A DNA stretch of 64,000 nucleotides from Skermania sp. ID1734. GTDB lineage: Bacteria; Actinomycetota; Actinomycetes; Mycobacteriales; Mycobacteriaceae. The notes beneath the pieces were generated by a model. The model had not been told where the DNA came from. It saw nothing but the letters and a program-made list of their open reading frames with translations, and ran no database searches. The position numbers were made by a program, and so were the translations under genes. Position 1 is the first letter of the stretch, and each line of letters starts with the position of its first letter. Positions 1-13,499 of the stretch are shown here, piece by piece. The stretch spans positions 1 to 64,000 of the forward strand of contig NZ_VLIY01000010.1 of the NCBI RefSeq assembly GCF_007489285.1, given 5' to 3'.

Positions 1-282
1 TACCCGTCGTCGCCTTGGTAGGCCATTACCCCACCAACAAGCTGATAGGCCGCGGGCCCATCCCACACCGATAAATCTTTCCACCACAGAACATGCATCC
101 CATGGTCCTATCCGGTATTAGACCCAGTTTCCCAGGCTTATCCCGAAGTGCAGGGCAGATCACCCACGTGTTACTCACCCGTTCGCCACTCGTGTACCCC
201 GAAAGGCCTTACCGTTCGACTTGCATGTGTTAAGCACGCCGCCAGCGTTCGTCCTGAGCCAGGATCAAACTCTCCGTTGAAA
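1..282 (-). rRNA. rrs: 16S ribosomal RNA, 5' part (rrnB-type locus)
   Basis: This is the reverse complement of the first roughly 280 nt of bacterial 16S rRNA; the gene runs out of the window on the left. The universal 5' region AGAGTTTGATCC lies at 273-262, followed by the segment ending in the conserved helix near ACATGCAAGTCGAACG. The short V1 hairpin and the V2 region are of mycobacterial type. The mature 5' end is placed about 10 nt before the AGAGTTTGATCC box. It is transcribed away from tyrS, which lies just upstream. Established knowledge: fast-growing mycobacteria carry one rRNA operon after murA and a second after tyrS, so this should be the second one. Species cannot be assigned from this fragment. 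Confidence 0.97.
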
Positions 283-672
283 ACTCACAACCACACCCCA
301 CAGGGCGCAATCAGAACAAACGAGAGAAACAATCCACTCGAAAAAACGCTGACCAAAAAACAATTTCAGCCAGCAAAAACCCACCCCCCAAAGACAGGGA
401 AAAAAAGGAGGGCAGGCACAAAAACAAATTTGGCACTGACATTCATCGACACACTATCGAGTTCTCAAACAACACACACCACCAACACCACCAGGCATCA
501 ACAGTGCAACCCCACCACAGTACATCAGCCTCGACGCGATGTCGAAGCCCAGCACTTCCGGAGGGCAAGCCACAGCGGAATCACTTCCGCCTGAGCTCGG
601 ATCTTCGAGCAAACTCGTCCGACCTCGTCTCCCGGGCTTGCGCTCCGGGTCGGCGTCCGTGTCGCTCTGACT
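283..672 (-). promoter_or_regulatory. 16S rRNA leader with boxA-like antitermination site
   Basis: This is the transcribed leader between the rRNA promoter and mature 16S. On the minus strand a boxA-like element TTGTTTGAGAAC is at 472-461, matching the motif usual in actinobacterial rrn leaders. A hairpin with six-base outer arms (CCGACC/GGTCGG) spans 653-619 near the predicted transcript start. The stretch 283-460 is A/T-rich compared with its surroundings, as expected for the processing-stem region before 16S. I see no protein gene here. Confidence 0.7.
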
Positions 673-678
673 CGAAGA

Positions 679-707
679 AAACTACGCGCCCGAACCTCGC
701 TCGTCAA
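679..707 (-). promoter_or_regulatory. rRNA operon promoter
   Basis: Reading the minus strand, a -35 TTGACG (707-702) is followed by a 17-nt spacer and a -10 TAGTTT (684-679). It sits about 400 nt upstream of mature 16S, the usual distance for mycobacterial rrn promoters. The predicted start of transcription is near 672. Only one convincing promoter is seen between tyrS and the leader. Confidence 0.65.
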
Positions 708-754
708 ATCCGCAGTTCACCGGCGTAATTAGGCGGAAACACGCAGGTAACCGG

Positions 755-800
755 CACCGGCGTGCAGGGCCATCGCCGGTGAATCACATCGATGTGATTC
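755..800 (-). terminator. tyrS terminator-like hairpins / 20-bp palindrome
   Basis: Just after the tyrS stop the minus strand carries a perfect 20-bp palindrome GAATCACATCGATGTGATTC (781-800). A second perfect inverted repeat, CACCGGCG/CGCCGGTG with an 11-nt loop (755-781), follows at once. Neither is followed by a U-run, which is common for mycobacterial terminators. They separate tyrS from the rRNA promoter. A protein-binding operator is an alternative reading of the first palindrome. Confidence 0.45.
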
Positions 801-810
801 GGTTCACTTC

Positions 811-2079
811 TCAGTGGCGCCGAGCTCCGGCGAAGTTGCGCTTCCCGCGCCGCAGCACCAACCACCTGCCGTGCAGAAAATCCGTCGCTCCCGGCGTCCA
901 AGCCTCATCGCTGATCCGCTGGTTGTTGACCGAAGCCCCGCCCTCCTTCACGGTCCGGCGCGCAGCGGCCCGGCTTTCGCACAGGCCCGTGGACACCAAC
1001 AGATCGACCACCGTCGGCGATTCCGAATCCGGCAGTTCAGTGATCGACGCCTCGGCCAACGCCGCGGCAAGCGTCGGCTCGTCCAAGGCCGTCAGGTCAT
1101 CGCGGCCGAACAGCGCTCGGCTGGCGTGCTCCACCGCGCGAGTATTGGCCTCGCCGTGAACGAGATTCGTCATTTCCGCGGCGAGTCGGCGTTGCGCTTC
1201 CCGGGCCTGCGGGCGCTCCTCGGTCGCCTTGGCAAGGTCGAGCAGTTCGTCAGGAGGCAAGAACGTGAACCACTGCAAGTACCGCATCACGTCGGCGTCT
1301 GCGGTGTTGACGAAGTACTGGTACCAGGCGTACGGCGAGGTCATCTCGGGATCGAGCCACAGGCTGCCACCGCCCGTGGACTTGCCGAACTTCTTGCCGT
1401 CCGACGAGGTCACCAGCGGCACCGTCAGCGCGTGCACATGCGCGCCGTCCACCCGGCGGTTCAGCTCCACCCCGGCAATGATGTTGCCCCACTGATCCGA
1501 ACCGCCGACCTGCAGCGTGCAGCCGTAGGCGCGCCGCAGATGCAGAAAGTCGTTGGCTTGCAACAGCATGTAGCTGAATTCGGTGTACGAGATACCGTCG
1601 GATTCGAGGCGACGCCGAACCGTGTCGCGCGCCAGCATCACGTTGACGGAGAAGTGCTTGCCGACGTCACGCAGAAACTCGATGGCACCGAGCCCCGCCG
1701 TCCAGTCGAGGTTGTTGACGATTCGCGCGTCGGTCGGCCCGTCGCCCAGATCGACGAAGCGCTCCAGCTGAGAGCGAATTCGCTGCGCCCACGCCGCGAC
1801 GGTGTCCGCCGAGTTCATCGTTCGTTCCCCGACGTCGCGGGGATCGCCGATCATCCCCGTCGCACCACCGGCCAGGACAAGGGGCCGATGCCCGGCCCGC
1901 TGGAATCTGCGCAGTGCCAGCAACGGGACGAGATGACCGGCGTGCAAGCTCGGAGCGGTCGGGTCGAACCCGGCATAGAGAGTCAGCGGTCCGGACTCGG
2001 TCGTCTGGCGCAACTCGTCCAGGTCGGTGGATTGTGCGATCAGCCCGCGCCAGGTCAACTCGTCGATGATGCCGTTCAC
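811..2079 (-). CDS. tyrS: Tyrosyl-tRNA synthetase
   Basis: Class I aminoacyl-tRNA synthetase that charges tRNA-Tyr with tyrosine; cytosolic; 422 aa, the usual length. The HIGH-type motif is HAGH in the segment [10 protein letters not shown] (about residue 45). The KMSKS-type loop is KFGKST (about residue 230). The C-terminal 70 residues form an S4 RNA-binding domain ([19 protein letters not shown]). The start is GTG at 2079, which overlaps the mpg stop as GTGA, so the two genes are translationally coupled in an mpg-tyrS operon. The rRNA operon starts directly downstream. Confidence 0.97.
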   Translation of the reverse strand: MNGIIDELTWRGLIAQSTDLDELRQTTESGPLTLYAGFDPTAPSLHAGHLVPLLALRRFQRAGHRPLVLAGGATGMIGDPRDVGERTMNSADTVAAWAQRIRSQLERFVDLGDGPTDARIVNNLDWTAGLGAIEFLRDVGKHFSVNVMLARDTVRRRLESDGISYTEFSYMLLQANDFLHLRRAYGCTLQVGGSDQWGNIIAGVELNRRVDGAHVHALTVPLVTSSDGKKFGKSTGGGSLWLDPEMTSPYAWYQYFVNTADADVMRYLQWFTFLPPDELLDLAKATEERPQAREAQRRLAAEMTNLVHGEANTRAVEHASRALFGRDDLTALDEPTLAAALAEASITELPDSESPTVVDLLVSTGLCESRAAARRTVKEGGASVNNQRISDEAWTPGATDFLHGRWLVLRRGKRNFAGARRH

Positions 2080-2756
2080 TCGGCCAATCTTTCCGCACCC
2101 CGATTGGCGTCCGGGTCCGGACCCGCGACCCGCGCACGGGGACGCTCACTCGGGCCCGCACCACCGGCGCGCGGGCTGCGCCGATATGCCGAAACCGCCG
2201 GAGATTCCGGCAGCCACAACCGCCACGGCCGGTCGTGGGCGGTGCTCACGCCGACGCGCGGTCCACTCGCCCATACCTGTTCGTCGGCCAGCGCCAGCCG
2301 CACAGCCGAGTCCGGCTCGAAGAGTCGAGTCCCGTAGTCCGCCATCGTGATTCCCAGTGCCGCGCCGAGATTTCCCGGGCCGCGCGCCAAGTCCGCCGGG
2401 CGCCGCGCTGTCGGACGGCGCGATGCGGCGAGTTCCTCGCCATCGATGACCTCACCAGCACGAATGAGAACCGCTCCGGCGACACCGTCCGGCCCGCACG
2501 TCACGTTGACGCAGGTGTGCATGCCGTAGCTGAGATACACATACAGCGAGCCAGCGGGACCGAACATCACCGCATTGCGCTTGGTTGGGCCAGGGTACGA
2601 ATGCGCTGCCGGATCCGGCCACGGCCCGTCCGGGTCAGATCCGTACGCCTCCACCTCGACGACCCGTACTGACACGCCGTGGCCAGACAATGTCGCACCG
2701 AGCAATCGGGCGGCGGCACGCGGCGGATCGAGTGCGGCAAGTTCGTCGACGGACAC
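2076..2756 (-). CDS. mpg: DNA-3-methyladenine glycosylase (AAG/MPG family)
   Basis: Base-excision repair glycosylase that flips out and removes alkylated purines such as 3-methyladenine and hypoxanthine. It is a 226-aa protein of the Aag fold. The core segment [11 protein letters not shown], the following [20 protein letters not shown], and the purine-pocket region ending in [13 protein letters not shown] are all present. The start is GTG (SVDELAAL). No strong Shine-Dalgarno is seen; a hexamer CACAAT six nt before GTG would fit leaderless initiation. The gene is first in the mpg-tyrS operon and divergent from the ABC exporter. Confidence 0.93.
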   Translation of the reverse strand: MSVDELAALDPPRAAARLLGATLSGHGVSVRVVEVEAYGSDPDGPWPDPAAHSYPGPTKRNAVMFGPAGSLYVYLSYGMHTCVNVTCGPDGVAGAVLIRAGEVIDGEELAASRRPTARRPADLARGPGNLGAALGITMADYGTRLFEPDSAVRLALADEQVWASGPRVGVSTAHDRPWRLWLPESPAVSAYRRSPRAGGAGPSERPRARVAGPDPDANRGAERLAE

Positions 2757-2780
2757 CTGCCTATTGTGCCGACTCGCCTG

Positions 2781-2844
2781 TTGACGACGCCCACGGCGAG
2801 GGTTATAAATTCACTATCCGATGAGTTCATCAGTCGATGAATTC
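2781..2844 (+). promoter_or_regulatory. Promoter and TetR-type operator of the ABC exporter operon
   Basis: A near-consensus promoter is present: -35 TTGACG (2781-2786), 17-nt spacer, -10 TATAAA (2804-2809). Directly downstream, over the predicted start of transcription, is a 22-bp inverted repeat. Its arms are GAGTTCATC (2823-2831) and GATGAATTC (2836-2844), around a 4-nt centre, with 8 of 9 positions paired. A TetR-family gene ends this operon, so autorepression through this site is the simplest reading. The repeat is seen; the pairing with that regulator is inferred. Confidence 0.65.
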
Positions 2845-2863
2845 CTAGACCGTGGAGGTCTCG

Positions 2864-3604
2864 ATGCCCGTCATTGGATCTGTCACCGCCGTCGACGTTC
2901 GCGGTCTGAACGTGCGTCGTGGAAAGAACCACGTGCTGAACGACATCAATCTCACTGTCACCGAGGGATCCATCACCGGCCTGCTCGGACCGTCGGGATG
3001 CGGAAAAACGACGCTGATGCGCAGCCTGGTCGGCACCCAGATCGTGGCATCGGGGACCGTCACGGTGCTCGGTCAGCCAGCCGGCTCCGCCGCGTTGCGC
3101 CGGCGCGTTGGCTATGTCACCCAGTCCCCCAGCATCTACAACGACCTGTCCGTACGCGACAACGTCACCTACTTTGCGGCGCTTTACGGACGTCCCCGCA
3201 GTGCGGTCCAAGAGGCGATCGACTCGGTCGGCCTCGGCGAACGGGCCGAGCAGCGCGGCGATGCACTCTCCGGCGGGCAACGCACCCGCGTGTCCCTGGG
3301 CTGCGCGCTGGTGGCGGATCCGGCGCTGCTGATCCTCGACGAGCCGACGGTCGGCCTCGACCCGGTATTGCGCGCGGACCTGTGGGATCGGTTCGCCGCG
3401 ATGGCCAGATCGGGCCGCACCCTCGTGGTCTCCAGTCACGTGATGGACGAGGCCGAGCACTGTGACCAATTGCTGCTGATGCGCGACGGACACCTGCTCG
3501 CGCAGTTGAGCCCAGCCGAATTACGCTGCCGCACGCGCGAATCCAGCCTCGAGGACGCATTTCTGGCCTTGATCAGGAGCACCGAAAGCGAGCACGCGGC
3601 ATGA
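2864..3604 (+). CDS. ABC exporter, ATP-binding protein
   Basis: Cytosolic ATPase of an ABC-2 type exporter (246 aa). Walker A is GPSGCGKTT (about residue 45), the signature is LSGGQRTRVSLG (about 138), Walker B is LLILDEPTVGLDP (about 160), and the switch His is in VVSSHVMDEAEHC. The start is ATG 2864 because GGAGG at 2854-2858 sits 5 nt before it; an in-frame GTG at 2852 would contain that ribosome site. The stop overlaps the permease start (ATGA). It corresponds to Rv1687c of M. tuberculosis by position. The exported substrate is unknown; drug or lipid export is typical of the family. Confidence 0.92.
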   Translation: MPVIGSVTAVDVRGLNVRRGKNHVLNDINLTVTEGSITGLLGPSGCGKTTLMRSLVGTQIVASGTVTVLGQPAGSAALRRRVGYVTQSPSIYNDLSVRDNVTYFAALYGRPRSAVQEAIDSVGLGERAEQRGDALSGGQRTRVSLGCALVADPALLILDEPTVGLDPVLRADLWDRFAAMARSGRTLVVSSHVMDEAEHCDQLLLMRDGHLLAQLSPAELRCRTRESSLEDAFLALIRSTESEHAA

Positions 3605-4362
3605 CCACCCTCACCACGACGCGCTACACCGCCACGAGCGTGCGCGTACTCCGCCAGTTGCGCTCCGACCGCCGGACGGTCGCCATGATCGTCGTCGTTC
3701 CGTCGGCGCTGATGGCCCTGCTGTATTTCGTCTACCAGAACTGGCCGACCATGCCCGGCCAGCCATCGCTGTTCGACCGGATCGGCATCAGCATGCTGGG
3801 CATCCTGCCCTTCGTGGTGATGTTCCTGATCACGGCTATCGCAATGCAGCGTGAGCGAAGTTCGGGAACTCTGGAACGACTGATGACCACTCCACTGTCC
3901 AAGCTGGATCTGTTGGGCGGTTACGGCACCGCCTTCTCGGTGGCCGCGATCGTGCAGGCAACGGTGGCCTGCGTGGTCAGCTTCGGGTTGCTCGGGCTCG
4001 ACTCCGTGGGCAGCCCGGCGTGGATCGTCCTGGTGGCTGTCGTCGACGCGACTCTCGGTGTGGCGCTCGGGCTGTTGTGCAGCGCGTTCGCGCAGACCGA
4101 GTTTCAGGCCGTGCAGTTCATGCCGGTCATCGTGTTGCCGCAGCTCTTTCTGTGTGGCCTGCTGGTGCCGCGCGGTCAATTGCCGGACTGGCTCGAATGG
4201 ATAAGCAACGTCTTGCCGTTGAGTTACGCGGTCGATGCGCTGCAACAGGTCTCGGATCAGGGTGCGACCGCACAGATGTGGCGTGACCTCGTCATAGTCG
4301 CGGTGTTCGCGGTGGTCGCGCTCGGTTTGGGCGCGGCGACGCTGCGACGCCGGACGCCATGA
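3601..4362 (+). CDS. ABC-2 type exporter, membrane permease
   Basis: Integral membrane partner of the preceding ATPase, 253 aa. Six hydrophobic segments are visible (for example IGISMLGILPFVVMFLITAI and the final VIVAVFAVVALGLGAA). The hallmark ABC-2 transporter loop is seen as RERSSGTLERLMTTPLSKLDLLGGY. It overlaps the ATPase stop and the TetR start by 4 nt each, so all three are one translationally coupled operon. Substrate not predictable from sequence. Confidence 0.9.
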   Translation: MTTLTTTRYTATSVRVLRQLRSDRRTVAMIVVVPSALMALLYFVYQNWPTMPGQPSLFDRIGISMLGILPFVVMFLITAIAMQRERSSGTLERLMTTPLSKLDLLGGYGTAFSVAAIVQATVACVVSFGLLGLDSVGSPAWIVLVAVVDATLGVALGLLCSAFAQTEFQAVQFMPVIVLPQLFLCGLLVPRGQLPDWLEWISNVLPLSYAVDALQQVSDQGATAQMWRDLVIVAVFAVVALGLGAATLRRRTP

Positions 4363-4982
4363 TCAAGGCACAGCCCGTGCGCGCGAGGTCAGGACGCCGG
4401 CCCGGGCAACCCGCAACTCGGGAGGCAATTCTCGCCGCCGCACGGAGTCGATTCGCCGAGGTTGGCTATGACAAGGCGTCGATCAGATCGATCGCGAGCG
4501 GTGCGGGGGTCGATTCGGCGCTGGTGCATCACTATTTCGGCACCAAGCGGAACCTTTTCATTGCGGTTGCGCGGATACCGGTGAACCCGGAAACGGTCCT
4601 CGCAGCACTGCAGGGCGCGCCCGTCGACGAACTCGGCGCGACGATCGTGCGGACGGTTGTCGGGGTGTGGGATTCACCCGCCGGCGCGGGACTCGTCGCG
4701 GCCTTGCGTGGGGTCATGGCGGGCGGTCAGGAATCGCTGATCCGCAGCTTTCTCCTCGACATCGCCCTCAAGAACGTGGGTGAACGCGTCGACGACCCAC
4801 CCGGCTCGGGTCGGACCCGGGTGGCGTTGGTCGCCTCGCAAATGGTCGGCCTGCTCGCCGCGCGCAAGATCCTCGAGGTGGAACCGCTGGCGTCGATGCC
4901 GCTCGATGAGGTTGTCGACCACATCGGCCCGACGCTGCAGCGCTACTTGACCGGCCCCCTCCCGCGGGCCAGCAAGGCCTGA
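4359..4982 (+). CDS. TetR-family regulator of the exporter operon
   Basis: A 207-aa one-component repressor. The N-terminal helix-turn-helix is typical: TREAILAAARSRFAEVGYDK, then SIRSIASGAGVDSALVHHYFGTKRNLF (residues about 20-65). The C-terminal half is the usual all-helical ligand domain. It is the last gene of the exporter operon and probably represses it through the 2823-2844 inverted repeat. Its 3' end overlaps by 40 nt the 3' end of the convergent Trm112-like gene. Confidence 0.92.
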   Translation: MIKAQPVRARSGRRPGQPATREAILAAARSRFAEVGYDKASIRSIASGAGVDSALVHHYFGTKRNLFIAVARIPVNPETVLAALQGAPVDELGATIVRTVVGVWDSPAGAGLVAALRGVMAGGQESLIRSFLLDIALKNVGERVDDPPGSGRTRVALVASQMVGLLAARKILEVEPLASMPLDEVVDHIGPTLQRYLTGPLPRASKA

Positions 4983-5161
4983 TGCTCGGTCTCATCGACC
5001 TCGCGCGCCTCGTCGATCAGCAGGACCGGGATGCCGTTCTCGATCGGATACGCCAGCCGGAGCCGCGGGTTGTACAGCACCTCGTCGGCCACATAAATCA
5101 GTGGCCCCTTGTCCTTCGGGCACGCCAGGATGGCGAGCAGGTCGTCGTCGATCGAAGACAT
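4943..5161 (-). CDS. Trm112-like zinc-ribbon-fold protein
   Basis: Small 72-aa protein of the UPF0434/Trm112 family (Rv1684 position). It has the family segment LLAILACPKDKGPL near the N-terminus and LAYPIENGIPVLLIDEAR near the middle. Only one of the usual Cys residues (ACPKDKG) is kept, as in many bacterial members. In eukaryotes and archaea Trm112 activates methyltransferases; the bacterial role is less clear. AGGAGA lies 4 nt before the ATG. It is convergent and overlapping with the TetR gene, and 13 nt downstream its transcript-mate, the PhaC/ACS fusion, ends. Confidence 0.85.
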   Translation of the reverse strand: MSSIDDDLLAILACPKDKGPLIYVADEVLYNPRLRLAYPIENGIPVLLIDEAREVDETEHQALLARGRGPVK

Positions 5162-5174
5162 AAATTCTCCTGGG

Positions 5175-8165
5175 TCAGGCCGGGCCGTCGAGGAAATCGT
5201 TGCGGACGGCGTCGGTCAGCACCTGATAGGTCTGCGATTCGTTGTCGAAGTACCAACTGCGGTAGCCCGGCTGTGGCACACCCTCCTCGCGCAGTGACGA
5301 CGCACTGGGCCGGAACGACGGACTGACGGGAATGTCATCGACGATCTGCACAAAGTCCGGGCGCTGGTCGAGCGAGACTCGGCGCATCGCATCGGTGATC
5401 ACGTCCACTGACAATTCGGTACCCTCACGCAGCGTCAGCGCCACCACGGCGGCCTTGTGATCCTGCACGTCGACGCCATACACGACAGCCAGATCGACCT
5501 GCCCGATGGTGTCGAGAGCATCGACCACCGGCTGGGCATATACCGGTCCGTGCGGCGTGATCACCACGGAACGCTGGAAATCGACCAGCCAGTAATCGCC
5601 GTCGGCGTCGCGCCGGAACAATCCTTGCGTCGACGTCCACGAGTCGCCCTGAGCGAACACGCCGCGTAGGAAACCGGTGCCGTTACTGATGTCGATATTC
5701 GCCGACACCCGCCCCAGCAGCAGCCCGACCTCACCGTCTTCGCAGCGGCGGACGAAACCGTCGGGATCCTCGATCAGCCGGCCGGTGACCGGATCGTAGG
5801 CGGCCAACTCGATCGGCGCGGTACCGGGAACGGGTCGGCCCTTGCAGCCGATCTTCGTGCCGGCGACGTTGGCCAGCACCACGTCACCCTCGGTGGAGGC
5901 ATAGAACTCCAGGACCCGCGCCGGCGCGAACTTCTCGATGGTCTGCTGCCACAGCCCCACCGGCATACCGGAGCCGATGAACAACCGAATCGGATGGCCC
6001 TGCGGCATGACGAATCCCGGCGCGTCGAGCACCTCCCGCATCATCGTCCAGGTGTAGGTCACGACGCTCACGCCGTAGCGCTCGACTTCTTCGGCGAAAC
6101 GCGCCGGGTCCAGTTCGCGCGCCAGCGCGATGCGCGAACCACCCGCTACGGCGCCGCCGAGGCTCACCAGCAGACCGGACGAATGATGCAGCGGCGCAAG
6201 GCAGTAGACGGTGTCGTTGCGATCGAGGTCGGCGGCCGAGGCGGTGCCGAAGGCCGATACGGCCCACCGGTAGTTGGTGATGTACTTCGCCTCGAGGCGG
6301 CGCCCGAGGCCGCTGACGAGGATGAAAGCGAGCTCGCGCGCCCGGCCCGGGTTCGGGCGATACCAGCCCGGCAACCGGACCGCGTGCGGATCGATCTGTT
6401 CGAGGTCGATGATGTCCTCGCCGATCTCGACCTCGAGCGCGCGCGACTCACCACCACCGAGGACCAGCACCCGCTTACCGGTGGCGGCGACCTCCTTCAG
6501 GTTGTCCGGGTCGGTCACCACGGTGTCGATCTCGGTCAGGTCTATCGCGGCGGCCAGGTCGCTGCCGGGCGAGAGCAGCACGGCCACGGCGCCGAGTCGC
6601 GACAATGCTGCGACGGTGACCAGCGCACTCGGGCGGGTTTCCATCAGCACACCGATCCGCACGGCGGGGCGGACGCCCACCTCGATCAGGCCGCGGACCA
6701 CGTTGTCGATACGGGTGTTGACGGCGGCGTTGGTGTGCACCCGGTCGTCGAAGAGGAAGCACTCACCCACCGGCGCCCGCCGGCCCTGCTCGGCCAGCAG
6801 GCTGCCGAGCGAAATTCTGGTGTGCGGCTGAATCTGACCCAACCGGGACAATCTCGGCAATGCGCGCGCAGCCTCACCCGAAAGCTCGACCGTGCCGCGC
6901 ATGGCGTTATTGGCAAGCCCCATCAGTTCCCGCCCGACACCCGCGCCGACCTCGACGACCGAGGCGGCCGTGTGCGCGATACGCGCAGCGGCAGTGACGC
7001 CCGACTCCGAGGTGGGCTCCTGGTACTCCATCGGATGCACGATTTCCGGCTGCGGACCCTCGTCCTCGCGCCACTTGACCCAGTCGGCGACGGCGGGCCA
7101 GGTCTGCCGGGCGGCCGACGATCCCACGACCAGGCCGAAGTGCCCCGCACGCAGCGTGACCTCGTACACGTCGGCGTGCGGTGCCGCGCGGCGGATACCG
7201 CGCACGGCCACCGGTTGCCCGATGTCGTCCACCTCGCCGACGAAAGACAGTATCGGGCAGGTGATTTCGGCAAGCGAGACGACCTGGTCGTTGATGATGA
7301 ACCCGCCCGACATCATCCGGTTGTGCACGACGAACTGCTTGAGCACGTCGGCCACCGCGGGTCCGGACCACGGCACGAAACCCTCGCCCATGAGGAATCG
7401 GCGCTGTTGCTCGCGGGGCAACAGCGCCTCACGGTCGTGCAGCTGGCGGACGAAGTCGATCCGCGACTTGAGAGTCTTGACCGGGTCGAGCAACTGGAAG
7501 CCGGTGGCGGCCATCCGGTCGGTGATCGGAATCCGGTTGAACACGTGGTCGGCCAGGAACCCGGCGCTGCGGGTCGCAAAGCCGGCGGGGAGCCCGAGGG
7601 GCAACCCAGCGACCAGGTCCACCGGGCTGCCGAACGTCACCAGGCTCGCCAGGTTCTTGCTGCGCCGGTACGCGGCCGACTGGTAGCAGAACATGCCGCC
7701 TTGCGAGTAGCCGCCCAAATGCACGTCGCGTCCGGTGTAGCGGCGGATGGTGTCGACGATCTCGCTGACCGCGACGACGTGGTCGGCGAGATTGCGGTCG
7801 AGGCCGCCTTCCTCGGTGGCGGGCGAGCCGAAGTCGACGACCAGCGGATCGATGCCGTGCTCGTGCAGAATCGTTACCGCACTGGATGTTTGGGTGACGT
7901 CGTAGACATCGGCGGACAGCATCATCGGGGGGACCAGCACCAGCGGCGGGCGCTCGCCGGGCGCGACGTCCGGGAAGTAGCGGCGCAGCCGGTACATCGG
8001 CTTGCGCTCGATGATCTCGAACGGGGCGGGCACCCGACCGGTCTCCAGGCCGCCGTAGCGCATCACCTCGAGTCCGTTCTGGGCGGTGGCCACCAGCCGC
8101 TGCAGCGGACCGATTAACGACGTTGCTTTGATCTCCACCAGACACTCCCGCCCACGCACATCCAC
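5175..8165 (-). CDS. PHA-synthase-like hydrolase / acyl-CoA synthetase fusion (Rv1683-like)
   Basis: Two-domain protein of about 996 aa. The N-terminal 350 residues are an alpha/beta hydrolase of the PhaC/PhaB lipase class, with nucleophile elbow GYSQGG, so Ser replaces the Cys of true PHA synthases. The final aspartate/histidine region contains GEVDDIGQP and RAGHFGLVVG. Residues about 430-990 are an AMP-forming acyl-CoA synthetase fold: motif FYASTEG is clear, but the P-loop is degenerate (FILVSGLGRR) and the usual C-terminal catalytic Lys motif is not evident (PSFRPSASSLREEG). The M. tuberculosis homologue has been linked to lipid-body metabolism. Start GTG 8165 is chosen because the alternative ATG 8198 is buried in a strong hairpin; the resulting length fits the family. 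Confidence 0.85.
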   Translation of the reverse strand: MDVRGRECLVEIKATSLIGPLQRLVATAQNGLEVMRYGGLETGRVPAPFEIIERKPMYRLRRYFPDVAPGERPPLVLVPPMMLSADVYDVTQTSSAVTILHEHGIDPLVVDFGSPATEEGGLDRNLADHVVAVSEIVDTIRRYTGRDVHLGGYSQGGMFCYQSAAYRRSKNLASLVTFGSPVDLVAGLPLGLPAGFATRSAGFLADHVFNRIPITDRMAATGFQLLDPVKTLKSRIDFVRQLHDREALLPREQQRRFLMGEGFVPWSGPAVADVLKQFVVHNRMMSGGFIINDQVVSLAEITCPILSFVGEVDDIGQPVAVRGIRRAAPHADVYEVTLRAGHFGLVVGSSAARQTWPAVADWVKWREDEGPQPEIVHPMEYQEPTSESGVTAAARIAHTAASVVEVGAGVGRELMGLANNAMRGTVELSGEAARALPRLSRLGQIQPHTRISLGSLLAEQGRRAPVGECFLFDDRVHTNAAVNTRIDNVVRGLIEVGVRPAVRIGVLMETRPSALVTVAALSRLGAVAVLLSPGSDLAAAIDLTEIDTVVTDPDNLKEVAATGKRVLVLGGGESRALEVEIGEDIIDLEQIDPHAVRLPGWYRPNPGRARELAFILVSGLGRRLEAKYITNYRWAVSAFGTASAADLDRNDTVYCLAPLHHSSGLLVSLGGAVAGGSRIALARELDPARFAEEVERYGVSVVTYTWTMMREVLDAPGFVMPQGHPIRLFIGSGMPVGLWQQTIEKFAPARVLEFYASTEGDVVLANVAGTKIGCKGRPVPGTAPIELAAYDPVTGRLIEDPDGFVRRCEDGEVGLLLGRVSANIDISNGTGFLRGVFAQGDSWTSTQGLFRRDADGDYWLVDFQRSVVITPHGPVYAQPVVDALDTIGQVDLAVVYGVDVQDHKAAVVALTLREGTELSVDVITDAMRRVSLDQRPDFVQIVDDIPVSPSFRPSASSLREEGVPQPGYRSWYFDNESQTYQVLTDAVRNDFLDGPA

Positions 8166-8193
8166 TGCGATTTCACCGCCTGGGTAGAAGCTT

Positions 8194-8228
8194 CCCATAT
8201 CCGCGCCTTACGGCCGCGCGGATATGGG
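8194..8228 (-). terminator. Strong hairpin after the arginine operon
   Basis: A perfect 13-bp stem, CCCATATCCGCGC (8194-8206) with GCGCGGATATGGG (8216-8228), encloses a 9-nt loop. It begins 9 nt beyond the argH stop on the minus strand and has no U-run. It most likely terminates the arg operon or limits read-through into the PhaC/ACS gene. The alternative ATG start of that gene (8198) lies inside its 3' arm. Confidence 0.6.
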
Positions 8229-8237
8229 TTGTATTGG

Positions 8238-10864
<2,627 letters not shown>

Positions 10865-10894
10865 GGTTATGTGCTCCTTACTGCTTGCGCCTGG

Positions 10895-13495
<2,601 letters not shown>

Positions 13496-13499
<4 letters not shown>

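Noticed and set aside
781-800. Reading the 20-bp palindrome as a CRP site
   Set aside because: The half-sites are TCACA...TGTGA, the reverse of the TGTGA...TCACA order of CRP operators.
5994-8117. A 707-codon open frame on the plus strand
   Set aside because: It lies wholly opposite the PhaC/ACS gene, has no family motifs, and its His/Arg/Gly-rich composition is that of an antisense frame in GC-rich DNA.
8166-8198. ATG 8198 as the start of the PhaC/ACS fusion
   Set aside because: It is inside the 13-bp hairpin after argH and adds residues (GSFYPGGEIA) I do not recognise in the family; kept as an alternative.
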